Of a stretch of 28,709 nt of DNA, positions 16,614 through 23,323 are shown piece after piece. The DNA comes from an uncultured Blautia sp. (lineage in GTDB: Bacteria; Bacillota; Clostridia; Lachnospirales; Lachnospiraceae), in contig CAKRYE010000024.1 of NCBI GenBank assembly GCA_934426285.1, positions 1 through 28,709 of the forward strand. Reading direction: 5' to 3'. Position 1 is the first letter of the stretch. Every line of letters begins with the position of its first letter. The position numbers were made by a program, and so were the translations under genes. The notes beneath the pieces are model-generated. The model ran no database searches and was not told the origin of the DNA. It saw only the letters and a list, made by a program, of their open reading frames with translations.

Positions 16614-16630
16614 GAACAGAAATTCATAAT

Positions 16631-16678
16631 AAAAGCTCCGTAACAGATACAGGGAAAGTATCTTTACGGAGCTTTTTT
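16631..16678. terminator. Bidirectional terminator between capA and ldhA
   Basis: A 13-bp stem (16631-16643 with 16664-16676) is extended by AGATAC/GTATCT (16645-16650 with 16658-16663) and a 7-nt loop. There are A runs on the left and T runs on the right, so it can end both convergent transcripts. Confidence 0.9.
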
Positions 16679-16730
16679 GTGGGAGATTCAAAGAATATTT
16701 ATGACAGATCTTTCTGTCTGGTTCTGGAAT

Positions 16731-17720
16731 TTATGACAGTACTTCGTTTTTCAGTTCCTCACCGTTCATATAAGCTCTGGCATTCTCCATGGTAGTCTCT
16801 GCAATATTGGTCAGTGCCTCTCTGGTAAAGAAGCCCTGATGGGAAGTCATAACTACATTTGGGAAGGAGAGCAGTCTCTGGGTGATAGAGCTTGGCAGGA
16901 TCATTTCGGACATATCCTCAAATACGAAATCTGTTTCCTCCTCATATACGTCCAGGCCTACTGCAAAGAATTTATGCTCGCGGATGCCTGCGATCAGGTC
17001 ATCTGTGCGGATCAGACCACCTCTGGAGGTATTGACAAGGATCACCCCATCCTTCATTTTTTCGATGGTCTCTGCATTGATCAGGTGTCTGGTTTCTTTG
17101 GTAAGCGGGCAGTGAAGACTGATCAGGTCACTCTGGGCCAGCAGTTCGTCCAAAGATACATATTCCACGCAATCCAGATTTGGATTTGGGAAAAGATCAT
17201 AAGCAATAACCTTCATGCCAAAGCCTTTGCAGATTCTTGCCATAGCCTGTCCGATTTTTCCGGTTCCGATGATGCCGGCGGTTTTGCCGTAGAAGTTTAC
17301 ACCCATCAGACCGCTTAATGCAAAATTATTCTCACGGCATTTGATATATGCCTTGTGAGTGTGACGGTTGGCTGTGAGAGCCAGAGCCATGGCATGCTCG
17401 GCAACTGCCTCCGGAGAGTATCCCGGAACACGGAGTACCTTTATACCGTATTTATGGGCTGTTTCCAGATCTACGTTGTTGTAGCCTGCGCAGCGCATAA
17501 GGATTAATTTAACACCCTGGTTATGGAGTTCTTCAATGATTTCAGTACCCAGGTCTGCATTTACAAAAGCACAGATCGCTTCATAGCCCCTGGCAAGGGA
17601 AGCTGTTTCCTCATGGATATTTGCTTCTGTAAATTTGATGGTGATTCCCGGGAAAGAGGGAAGAAGCTTTTCGAAAAATTCTTCGTCGTAATTTTTTGTG
17701 CCGTAAAACAAAATTTTCAT
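16731..17720 (-). CDS. ldhA: D-lactate dehydrogenase (2-hydroxyacid dehydrogenase family)
   Basis: NAD-dependent enzyme reducing pyruvate to D-lactate, a fermentation step that regenerates NAD. The 329-aa product can be laid along E. coli LdhA nearly without gaps from its start (MKILFYGTKNYDEEFFE). The NAD site GTGKIG is at 152-157. The catalytic triad is Arg233 (NTSRGGLI), Glu262 (DVYEEE) and His294 (TSHQGFF). The pyruvate loop LMRCAGYNNVDL is conserved. The start at 17720 follows AGAGAGGAG; an in-frame ATG at 17780 would add 20 residues of unlikely sequence. It is transcribed alone between terminators. Other 2-hydroxyacids are possible substrates, but similarity to LdhA is high. Confidence 0.92.
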   Translation of the reverse strand: MKILFYGTKNYDEEFFEKLLPSFPGITIKFTEANIHEETASLARGYEAICAFVNADLGTEIIEELHNQGVKLILMRCAGYNNVDLETAHKYGIKVLRVPGYSPEAVAEHAMALALTANRHTHKAYIKCRENNFALSGLMGVNFYGKTAGIIGTGKIGQAMARICKGFGMKVIAYDLFPNPNLDCVEYVSLDELLAQSDLISLHCPLTKETRHLINAETIEKMKDGVILVNTSRGGLIRTDDLIAGIREHKFFAVGLDVYEEETDFVFEDMSEMILPSSITQRLLSFPNVVMTSHQGFFTREALTNIAETTMENARAYMNGEELKNEVLS

Positions 17721-17815
17721 AAAAATATTCGCTCCTCTCTGGAAAAATAGATAATGGTGTGATATACTCACCGTGAACATCAGGACAGTAATAAAAGTCT
17801 GCCCCTGACATGATA

Positions 17816-17844
17816 ATTATATACTATTTCAGACAGGATGAAAA
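17816..17844 (-). promoter_or_regulatory. Promoter for ldhA
   Basis: On the minus strand: TTTTCA (17844-17839), 17 bp, perfect TATAAT (17821-17816), the same element pair as for the lipoprotein gene. The leader of about 90 nt contains a short hairpin (TCAGG 17780-17784 with CCTGA 17804-17808) and an imperfect palindrome GGTGTG..CTCACC (17756-17772). No Rex-type TTGTTAA site was seen. Confidence 0.5.
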
Positions 17845-17909
17845 GAGGAAACAGGATAAAAATTATCAAGTATTGAAAAAGATACATCATACGTAATGTG
17901 GAGGTAATT

Positions 17910-18173
17910 ATGCAGGAAGTATATGTGAATGGAAGCGAATTTGATAGTGCGCAGGAGATTCTGGAATATCTGAGGGATGAGATTGGTCTGGATGCAGAGA
18001 ATATCAATACCCTTTATGATGCACTGACAGCCGTAAGTGATGATACAAAGATTACCATGGATATGTCCGGGGTAACAGATGACGAGCTGCTGGATGCTAT
18101 GGAACGTATGTCTGAGGTCATGGGAGATGCGGCAGATGACAGTGATTATCTGGAGATCACCTGTATAGAATAA
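17910..18173 (+). CDS. Barstar-family protein (RNase inhibitor-like)
   Basis: An 87-aa acidic protein. The opening QEVYVNGSEFDSAQEILEYL followed by DEIGLDAENINTLYDALTAV corresponds to the barstar fold: beta strand, helix, then the helix that plugs the barnase active site, where barstar has YGENLDALWDCL. The C-terminal LEITCIE matches the closing strand. Barstar inhibits the secreted RNase barnase. The start at 17910 has GGAGG 5 nt upstream; a GTG at 17898 overlaps that site and is rejected. No barnase or other ribonuclease toxin gene is adjacent, so it may guard against an RNase encoded elsewhere, provide immunity to a neighbour's toxin, or have another role. I could not place a convincing promoter. 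Confidence 0.75.
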   Translation: MQEVYVNGSEFDSAQEILEYLRDEIGLDAENINTLYDALTAVSDDTKITMDMSGVTDDELLDAMERMSEVMGDAADDSDYLEITCIE

Positions 18174-18214
18174 ACAGGCACATAAAATATATGAAAATAC
18201 ATAGAGAAAGTTAG

Positions 18215-18256
18215 AAAAGGATTGCCGGTCCATTGTGGATCAGCAATCCTTTTTTT
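18215..18256. terminator. Bidirectional terminator between barstar gene and aroA
   Basis: AAAAGGATTGC (18215-18225) pairs perfectly with GCAATCCTTTT (18243-18253). An inner TCCA/TGGA stem sits in the loop and a T-run extends to 18256. The minus-strand T-stretch (TTTTCTAAC) is weaker but usable for aroA. Confidence 0.85.
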
Positions 18257-18264
18257 GCAGCAGA

Positions 18265-19542
18265 TCAGCATTCTCCAAGAGAATACAGATCCTTGTAAAA
18301 GCCAGGATAAGAAATATTTACGCAGTCTCCGTTTACAATATCCATAGTTCCGTCACAGATGGTTCCTGCCACAGCAAAAGACATGGCAATTCTGTGATCC
18401 AGATAGGAATTGATCTCAGCGCCCTGGAGCGGTTTGCCTCCGTGGATGATCATACCGTCCTCTGTTGGCTGGATATCTGCACCCATACGGCGAAGCCCTT
18501 CAGTGACAACTGCAATACGGTCAGATTCTTTTACCTTCAGCTCTGCAGCATCGCGGATCACAGTGGTATCCTCTGCAAAAGCAGCCATTACAGCAATCAT
18601 AGGAATCTCATCGATGAGCGTGGGGATAATAGACCCCTCCACTGTTGTACCGTGGAGCTGACTGGAGCGGATCAGCAGATCTGCCACCGGCTCTCCCTCC
18701 TCATTGACATTCAGAAGGGTAATATCTGCACCCATGGCTCTGCACACCTTCAAAATTCCGTCTCTGGTAGGATTGATCCCTACATTTCGGAGAAGGATCT
18801 GGCTGTCCGGGGTGAGAAGCCCTGCTGCAATAAAATAGGCAGCAGAGGAAATATCTCCGGGCACCTGGATTTCCCTAGCCGTTAACACAGGCTCCGGCTC
18901 AATGGAGGCGGTAGTACCCTGTGAAGTAACTCTGGCTCCCAGATAATTCAACATAATCTCTGTGTGATTTCTGGAAAGTACCGGTTCTGTCACACTGGTG
19001 ATCCCATCTGCATACATACCTGCCAGAAGTACACAGGACTTCACCTGAGCAGAAGCAACCGGTGACTGGTAGTGTACAGCCTGAAGAGGCTTTCCTGTAA
19101 TACGCAGAGGTGCACATCCATTTCCTTTGATACTGACAATATCTGCCCCCATAGACTGAAGGGGAGTCATAATCCTCTTCATAGGGCGGGACTGGATGGA
19201 GGCATCACCGTTTAATTCGCTGGTAAAAGACTGGCCTGCCAGAATGCCGGAGATCAGCCGGGTGGTAGTGCCGCTGTTGCCTACATCCAGAATTTCTGAG
19301 GGAGCACTCAGACCGTGCAGACCCTTGCCGTGAACCAGAATCTCAGAAGCATTGCGCTCAATATCTACGCCCATTTTGCGGAAACAGGAGATGGTGGAGA
19401 GACAGTCTGCACCCTCCAGAAAATGTGTGATCCTGGTAGTTCCCTGGGCAAGAGAGCCAAACATAACTGCACGGTGGGAGATGGATTTGTCTCCCGGCAC
19501 AGTCAGTTCCCCTCTCAGCCTTGTCTGTTTTTTGATTTCCAT
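18265..19542 (-). CDS. aroA: 3-phosphoshikimate 1-carboxyvinyltransferase (EPSP synthase)
   Basis: Sixth step of the shikimate pathway: joins phosphoenolpyruvate and shikimate-3-phosphate. It shows VPGDKSISHRA (16-26) with the phosphate-binding Lys19, LDVGNSGTTTRLISG, the SRPMKRIM segment and LKVKESDRI. The length of 425 aa is normal. The active-site loop is of the NSGTTTRL type, like the Staphylococcus-style enzymes, and unlike the LFLGNAGTAMRPL of enterobacterial class I, so lower glyphosate sensitivity is possible but untested. The start is 9 nt after tyrA, with GGTAGG inside the tyrA end as ribosome binding site. Second gene of a tyrA-aroA operon. Confidence 0.97.
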   Translation of the reverse strand: MEIKKQTRLRGELTVPGDKSISHRAVMFGSLAQGTTRITHFLEGADCLSTISCFRKMGVDIERNASEILVHGKGLHGLSAPSEILDVGNSGTTTRLISGILAGQSFTSELNGDASIQSRPMKRIMTPLQSMGADIVSIKGNGCAPLRITGKPLQAVHYQSPVASAQVKSCVLLAGMYADGITSVTEPVLSRNHTEIMLNYLGARVTSQGTTASIEPEPVLTAREIQVPGDISSAAYFIAAGLLTPDSQILLRNVGINPTRDGILKVCRAMGADITLLNVNEEGEPVADLLIRSSQLHGTTVEGSIIPTLIDEIPMIAVMAAFAEDTTVIRDAAELKVKESDRIAVVTEGLRRMGADIQPTEDGMIIHGGKPLQGAEINSYLDHRIAMSFAVAGTICDGTMDIVNGDCVNISYPGFYKDLYSLGEC

Positions 19543-19551
19543 TTATGTTAC

Positions 19552-20643
19552 CTACCGTTCGTATACAATATAGTTTCGCTTTTTCAGGAGAGCGGCTCCC
19601 TTTTCCATAGAGGATCCATCGTAGAATTCGATCTTTAAGACACCTTCCTCAAATTCCCTGTTATGGATAATGCCAATATTCTTGATACTGATCTTCTCCA
19701 GAGCCAGGATAGTGGCGATGGTAGCAATCCCTCCGGCCTCATCTGCAATATCCAAATAGAGCACATAGGCTTTCTTCAGGAGACCACTGTCAACCACATC
19801 AATGGAATCTCTGTAATCCCTGGAGCTTGCAAACATCTGGTACAGGCTCTGGGAATCCTTGTTATCCACAAAGCAGCGGATCTGGATCAGAAGACGGATA
19901 TAGTCATCCAGCACATTGGAAATATTCTTATTATTTTCCACGCAGATCTGCTCCCACATTACAGGGGACGAGGAGGCGATACGGGTAATATCCCGGAAAC
20001 CTCCGGCTGCAATGGTCTTCATATATTCCTGATCACTGTCCAACATACTTACCAGATTTACAAGGGCAGAAGCAATAATATGAGGCAGATGGCTTACACC
20101 TGCAGTGATAAAATCATGCTCCTCACTGGTCAGCACCATAGGAATGGCACCCAGGGAAGAAATCAGCTCTGTAAAGTCTGTCAGACGGTCCAGAGGAACC
20201 TCCCCTCCCGGTGTGATGATATAATAGGCGTTTTCCAGAAGTCTGTCACTGGAGGATTCAAAACCGGTCTTTTCAGAGCCGGCCATGGGATGTCCGCCGA
20301 TAAAGCAGGATTCCATACCCAGACGTTCGACCTCCTTATGGATGATTCCCTTTACACTGCCTACATCTGTGAGAATAGTATTGGGACCCAGGTGCTCCTT
20401 GAAATATTCCAGATACTGGACATTAAATTCCACAGGGGCACACAGGAAAATATAATCGCAGCCTGCAAAACGTTCATCATGCTCCTCACATACAGCGTCG
20501 ATCATATTGGAGCTTACTGCTGAGGCAAGCGTCTCCCGGTCCTGATCGTAAGCCAGGATCCTGTAATCGCTATGGTGTTTCCGGATGGTTTTGACGATGG
20601 AACCGCCGATAAGACCAAGTCCGATAAAACCGATGGTTTTCAT
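19552..20643 (-). CDS. tyrA: Prephenate dehydrogenase with ACT domain
   Basis: NAD-dependent oxidative decarboxylation of prephenate to 4-hydroxyphenylpyruvate, the tyrosine branch. The Rossmann motif is FIGLGLIGGS (6-15). The catalytic region is GGHPMAGSEKTG with its conserved His. A helical dimerisation domain follows (about 170-285), then a C-terminal ACT domain (about 293-363, LYLDIADEAGGIATIATIL), which in this family senses tyrosine. The length of 363 aa is typical of Bacillus/Clostridia TyrA. GAAAGGACAC lies upstream of the ATG. First gene of the operon, with its own promoter and a leader containing hairpins. Confidence 0.95.
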   Translation of the reverse strand: MKTIGFIGLGLIGGSIVKTIRKHHSDYRILAYDQDRETLASAVSSNMIDAVCEEHDERFAGCDYIFLCAPVEFNVQYLEYFKEHLGPNTILTDVGSVKGIIHKEVERLGMESCFIGGHPMAGSEKTGFESSSDRLLENAYYIITPGGEVPLDRLTDFTELISSLGAIPMVLTSEEHDFITAGVSHLPHIIASALVNLVSMLDSDQEYMKTIAAGGFRDITRIASSSPVMWEQICVENNKNISNVLDDYIRLLIQIRCFVDNKDSQSLYQMFASSRDYRDSIDVVDSGLLKKAYVLYLDIADEAGGIATIATILALEKISIKNIGIIHNREFEEGVLKIEFYDGSSMEKGAALLKKRNYIVYER

Positions 20644-20680
20644 AAGTTTCTCTGTGTCCTTTCAAATAGCAATTTATCAG

Positions 20681-20731
20681 TTGCGCACACAGGGTGTGCA
20701 GCAATTGTCATTCTGTATGATTTATACAGAA
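20681..20731 (-). promoter_or_regulatory. Two hairpins in the tyrA-aroA leader
   Basis: Hairpin 1, transcribed first: ATACAGAA/TTCTGTAT, 8 bp (20724-20731 with 20711-20718). Hairpin 2: GCACAC (20685-20690) with GTGTGC (20694-20699), extended by TTGC/GCAA (20681-20684 with 20701-20704) around one bulged base. No T-box consensus and no U-tract are present. A minus-strand mini-frame (20711 to 20640, 23 codons) ends in a TGA overlapping the tyrA ATG; it has a weak ribosome binding site and no Tyr codon. Confidence 0.45.
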
Positions 20732-20744
20732 ATAGTCTGCATAC

Positions 20745-20773
20745 ATTTTAAGATAGATAAGGGAAAAAGTCAA
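20745..20773 (-). promoter_or_regulatory. Promoter for tyrA-aroA
   Basis: On the minus strand: TTGACT (20773-20768), a 17-bp spacer, and TAAAAT (20750-20745). Each hexamer matches five of six consensus bases. Confidence 0.65.
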
Positions 20774-20919
20774 TTAGCAGCGATACTTTTACACATAAAT
20801 AATTTAAAGCGATACAGTAAACGAAAGCCTCTCTGAATGGAACAAAAACCGAGATGATAAAAATGTCAGATAGTATTTTGGAACACAATAAAAAATATTG
20901 TTAAAATTACATAAAATGC

Positions 20920-20948
20920 TTGAAAATTATAAAAAAATTTAGTAGTAT
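20920..20948 (+). promoter_or_regulatory. Promoter for the EF-G paralogue
   Basis: TTGAAA (20920-20925), 17-bp A/T-rich spacer, TAGTAT (20943-20948, four of six). The surrounding A-tracts could help RNA polymerase binding. Confidence 0.5.
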
Positions 20949-21070
20949 ATAGACATATAGTTGCTGAGGCAGAAATGAAAAAGATGAACAATCTGACTAT
21001 TTCGGGGCTCAAACAGAGGAAAGCTCCCACAACAGCAGCGCATATCAGACAAACAGGGAGGTATTACAAC

Positions 21071-23161
21071 ATGGATGTATTTAGAACTGACCGAATCAGA
21101 AATGTAGTTCTTTTAGGGCATGGGGGTGCAGGTAAGACTACACTGGCTGAAGCAATGGCGTATCTGGCAGGAATGACCAGCAGGCTTGGCAGAGTTGAGG
21201 ACGGCAATACTGTCAGCGATTTTGACAAAGAAGAGATAAAGAGACATTTTTCCATTTCCACAACATTGATCCCGGTACCATGGGATAAGGTGAAGGTCAA
21301 TGTACTGGATACTCCCGGATACTTTGACTTTGTAGGAGAGGTCGAGGAAGCAGTAAGTGCGGCAGACGCAGCTGTGATCGTAGTCTCCGGCAAGGCAGGC
21401 GTACAGGTGGGAACCCAGAAGGCATGGGAATTATGTGAGAAATATAAACTTCCGCGTATGATCTTCGTTACAGATATGGACGTAGATGATGTCAGCTACC
21501 GTAAGGTAGTAGAGCAGCTGACAGAGCTCTATGGCAAGAAGATCGCACCTATCCATTTCCCAATCCGTGAGGATGGTAAATTCGTAGGTTATGTCAATGT
21601 AGTTAAACAGGCAGGACGTAGATTCATTGATAAGGCAGGCAAGGAAGAATGCCCGATTCCTGAATATCTGAATGAATACCTGGAGAAATATCATGAGATC
21701 CTTATGGAATCTGTAGCTGAGACCAGCGAGGAATTTATGGATCGTTACTTTGAGGGAGATACCTTCTCTGTGACAGAGGTTTCCGCAGCACTGGCTACCA
21801 ATGTACAGGAAGCAGCTATTGTACCTGTATGCATGGGCTCACCGATTAATCTCCGCGGCGTATCCAACCTGCTGGATGATATCTGTGGATATTTCCCAAG
21901 TCCGGACAAGCGTTCCTGCAACGGTATCGCAGTGAAGACAAACGAGATCTTCGAAGCAAATTATGACTTTGCAAAAACAAAATCCGCATATGTATGGAAA
22001 ACAATCGCAGATCCGTTCCTTGGCAAATATTCTCTGATCAAGGTATGCTCCGGTGTTATCAAATCAGATGATACCTTATTAAATGTAGAGAAGGGCGAGG
22101 AAGAACGTCTGAACAAGCTGTATGTACTGGAAGGCTCCAAGCCTATCGAAGTACCTGAGCTTCATGCCGGTGATATCGGTGCCATTGCCAAATTAAACAG
22201 TGTACAGACAGGTGACAGCCTTGCAACCAAAGCTGCACCGATCATGTATCCGAAGGCACAGATCTCCATCCCATATACCTGCAAGAGATTTAAGGCAGTG
22301 AAGAAGGGAGACGAGGACAAGATCTCTCAGGCACTGGCCAAGATGATGAGTGAGGACAAGACCCTCCGTGTAGTAAACGACAGTGCAAACCGCCAGAGTC
22401 TGATTTATGGCATCGGTGACCAGCATCTGGATATTGCAATGAATAAACTGAAAGAGCGCTACAAAGTAGATGTAGAGCTGAGCAAACCGAAGGTTCCGTT
22501 CCGTGAGACCATCCGCAAGAATTCTGATGTGGAAGGCAAGCATAAGAAACAGTCCGGCGGACATGGACAGTATGGTCATGTAAAGATGCGCTTTGAGCCA
22601 TCCGGTGATCTGGAGACACCTTATGTATTTGAGCAGGTAGTTGTAGGCGGTGCAGTGCCGAAGAACTACTTCCCTGCAGTTGAGAAAGGATTGCAGGAAT
22701 GCGTATTAAAGGGACCTCTGGCTGCATATCCTGTAGTTGGCGTGAAGGCTACTCTTTATGACGGATCCTATCATCCGGTAGACTCCTCAGAGATGGCATT
22801 CAAGATGGCAACCATCCTGGCCTTCAAGAAGGGCTTTATGGATGCATCCCCTGTACTTCTGGAGCCAATCGTATCCATGAAGGTTATAGTTCCGGACAAA
22901 TATACAGGTGATGTTATGGGCGACCTGAACAAACGCCGTGGCCGTGTACTGGGTATGAATCCTGATCATCAGGGTAATACTATTATTGAGGCAGATGTAC
23001 CGCAGCTGGAAATCTACGGATACTCCACAGACCTGCGCTCCATGACAGGCGGAAGCGGAGAATTCTCTTATGAATTTGCACGCTATGAGCAGGCTCCTTC
23101 TGATATCCAGGCAAAGGAGATCGAAGCCAGAGCAAGTAAGGTTGACAAAGCAGACGAATAA
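21071..23161 (+). CDS. Elongation factor G-like translational GTPase (EF-G paralogue)
   Basis: Full-length five-domain EF-G-type protein of 696 aa. P-loop GHGGAGKT is at 16-23, DTPGYFDF begins at residue 80, domain IV has SGGHGQYGHVKMRFEP, and the end has GRVLGMNPDHQGNT and DLRSMTGGSGEFS. Two differences mark it as the EF-G-like class, not the canonical factor. Switch I lacks RGITI and instead has EEIKRHFSISTTLIPVPW. The G4 guanine-specificity motif NKxD is T134-D-M-D137. It is solitary and not in a str operon, which also argues for a paralogue. Canonical EF-G drives translocation and ribosome recycling; this one's role is unknown. The start at 21071 has GGGAGG 9 nt upstream. An in-frame ATG at 20975 with a weaker GAGG would add 32 residues. 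Confidence 0.9.
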   Translation: MDVFRTDRIRNVVLLGHGGAGKTTLAEAMAYLAGMTSRLGRVEDGNTVSDFDKEEIKRHFSISTTLIPVPWDKVKVNVLDTPGYFDFVGEVEEAVSAADAAVIVVSGKAGVQVGTQKAWELCEKYKLPRMIFVTDMDVDDVSYRKVVEQLTELYGKKIAPIHFPIREDGKFVGYVNVVKQAGRRFIDKAGKEECPIPEYLNEYLEKYHEILMESVAETSEEFMDRYFEGDTFSVTEVSAALATNVQEAAIVPVCMGSPINLRGVSNLLDDICGYFPSPDKRSCNGIAVKTNEIFEANYDFAKTKSAYVWKTIADPFLGKYSLIKVCSGVIKSDDTLLNVEKGEEERLNKLYVLEGSKPIEVPELHAGDIGAIAKLNSVQTGDSLATKAAPIMYPKAQISIPYTCKRFKAVKKGDEDKISQALAKMMSEDKTLRVVNDSANRQSLIYGIGDQHLDIAMNKLKERYKVDVELSKPKVPFRETIRKNSDVEGKHKKQSGGHGQYGHVKMRFEPSGDLETPYVFEQVVVGGAVPKNYFPAVEKGLQECVLKGPLAAYPVVGVKATLYDGSYHPVDSSEMAFKMATILAFKKGFMDASPVLLEPIVSMKVIVPDKYTGDVMGDLNKRRGRVLGMNPDHQGNTIIEADVPQLEIYGYSTDLRSMTGGSGEFSYEFARYEQAPSDIQAKEIEARASKVDKADE

Positions 23162-23195
23162 TAGAATTTATATACTTATGAATTAAGAAAAAAAT

Positions 23196-23238
23196 AGGCA
23201 GAACTATCTCAGATATAGAGGTAGTTCTGCCTTTTTTT
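23196..23238 (+). terminator. Rho-independent terminator after the EF-G paralogue
   Basis: A 15-bp stem (23196-23210 with 23218-23232, one G-U) with a 7-nt loop is followed by a run of seven T (23232-23238). Confidence 0.95.
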
Positions 23239-23259
23239 GGTAAAAATCCCCTGTCCTGA

Positions 23260-23287
23260 TTGACAATGGCAGGATAAACGATATACT
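23260..23287 (+). promoter_or_regulatory. Promoter for the secreted Ig/Fn3 protein
   Basis: Perfect TTGACA (23260-23265), 16-bp spacer, TATACT (23282-23287). It sits directly after the preceding terminator, so the gene is independently transcribed. Confidence 0.7.
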
Positions 23288-23323
23288 GGATTCATATCAA
23301 TCTCAGAAAGCAGGAAAATTAGT

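Larger units (their letters stand above)
20644..21070. other. 427-bp intergenic region with divergent promoters and two leaders
   Basis: No convincing full gene is present. From left to right it holds the tyrA leader (20644-about 20738) with two inverted repeats, the minus-strand tyrA promoter, an A/T-rich stretch without recognised signals (20774-20919), the plus-strand promoter for the EF-G paralogue, and its leader of about 116 nt. That leader contains an in-frame alternative ATG at 20975. Confidence 0.7.

Noticed and set aside
17611..17811. 66-codon minus-strand frame overlapping the ldhA leader and start
   Set aside because: It begins at the predicted transcription start with no ribosome binding site and runs out of frame into ldhA.
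19663..20523. 286-codon plus-strand frame inside tyrA
   Set aside because: Antisense shadow of tyrA; His/Ile-rich with no recognisable domain.
20644..20743. T-box or tyrosine-type terminator leader for tyrA
   Set aside because: Hairpins are present but there is no T-box consensus and no U-tract on the minus strand.
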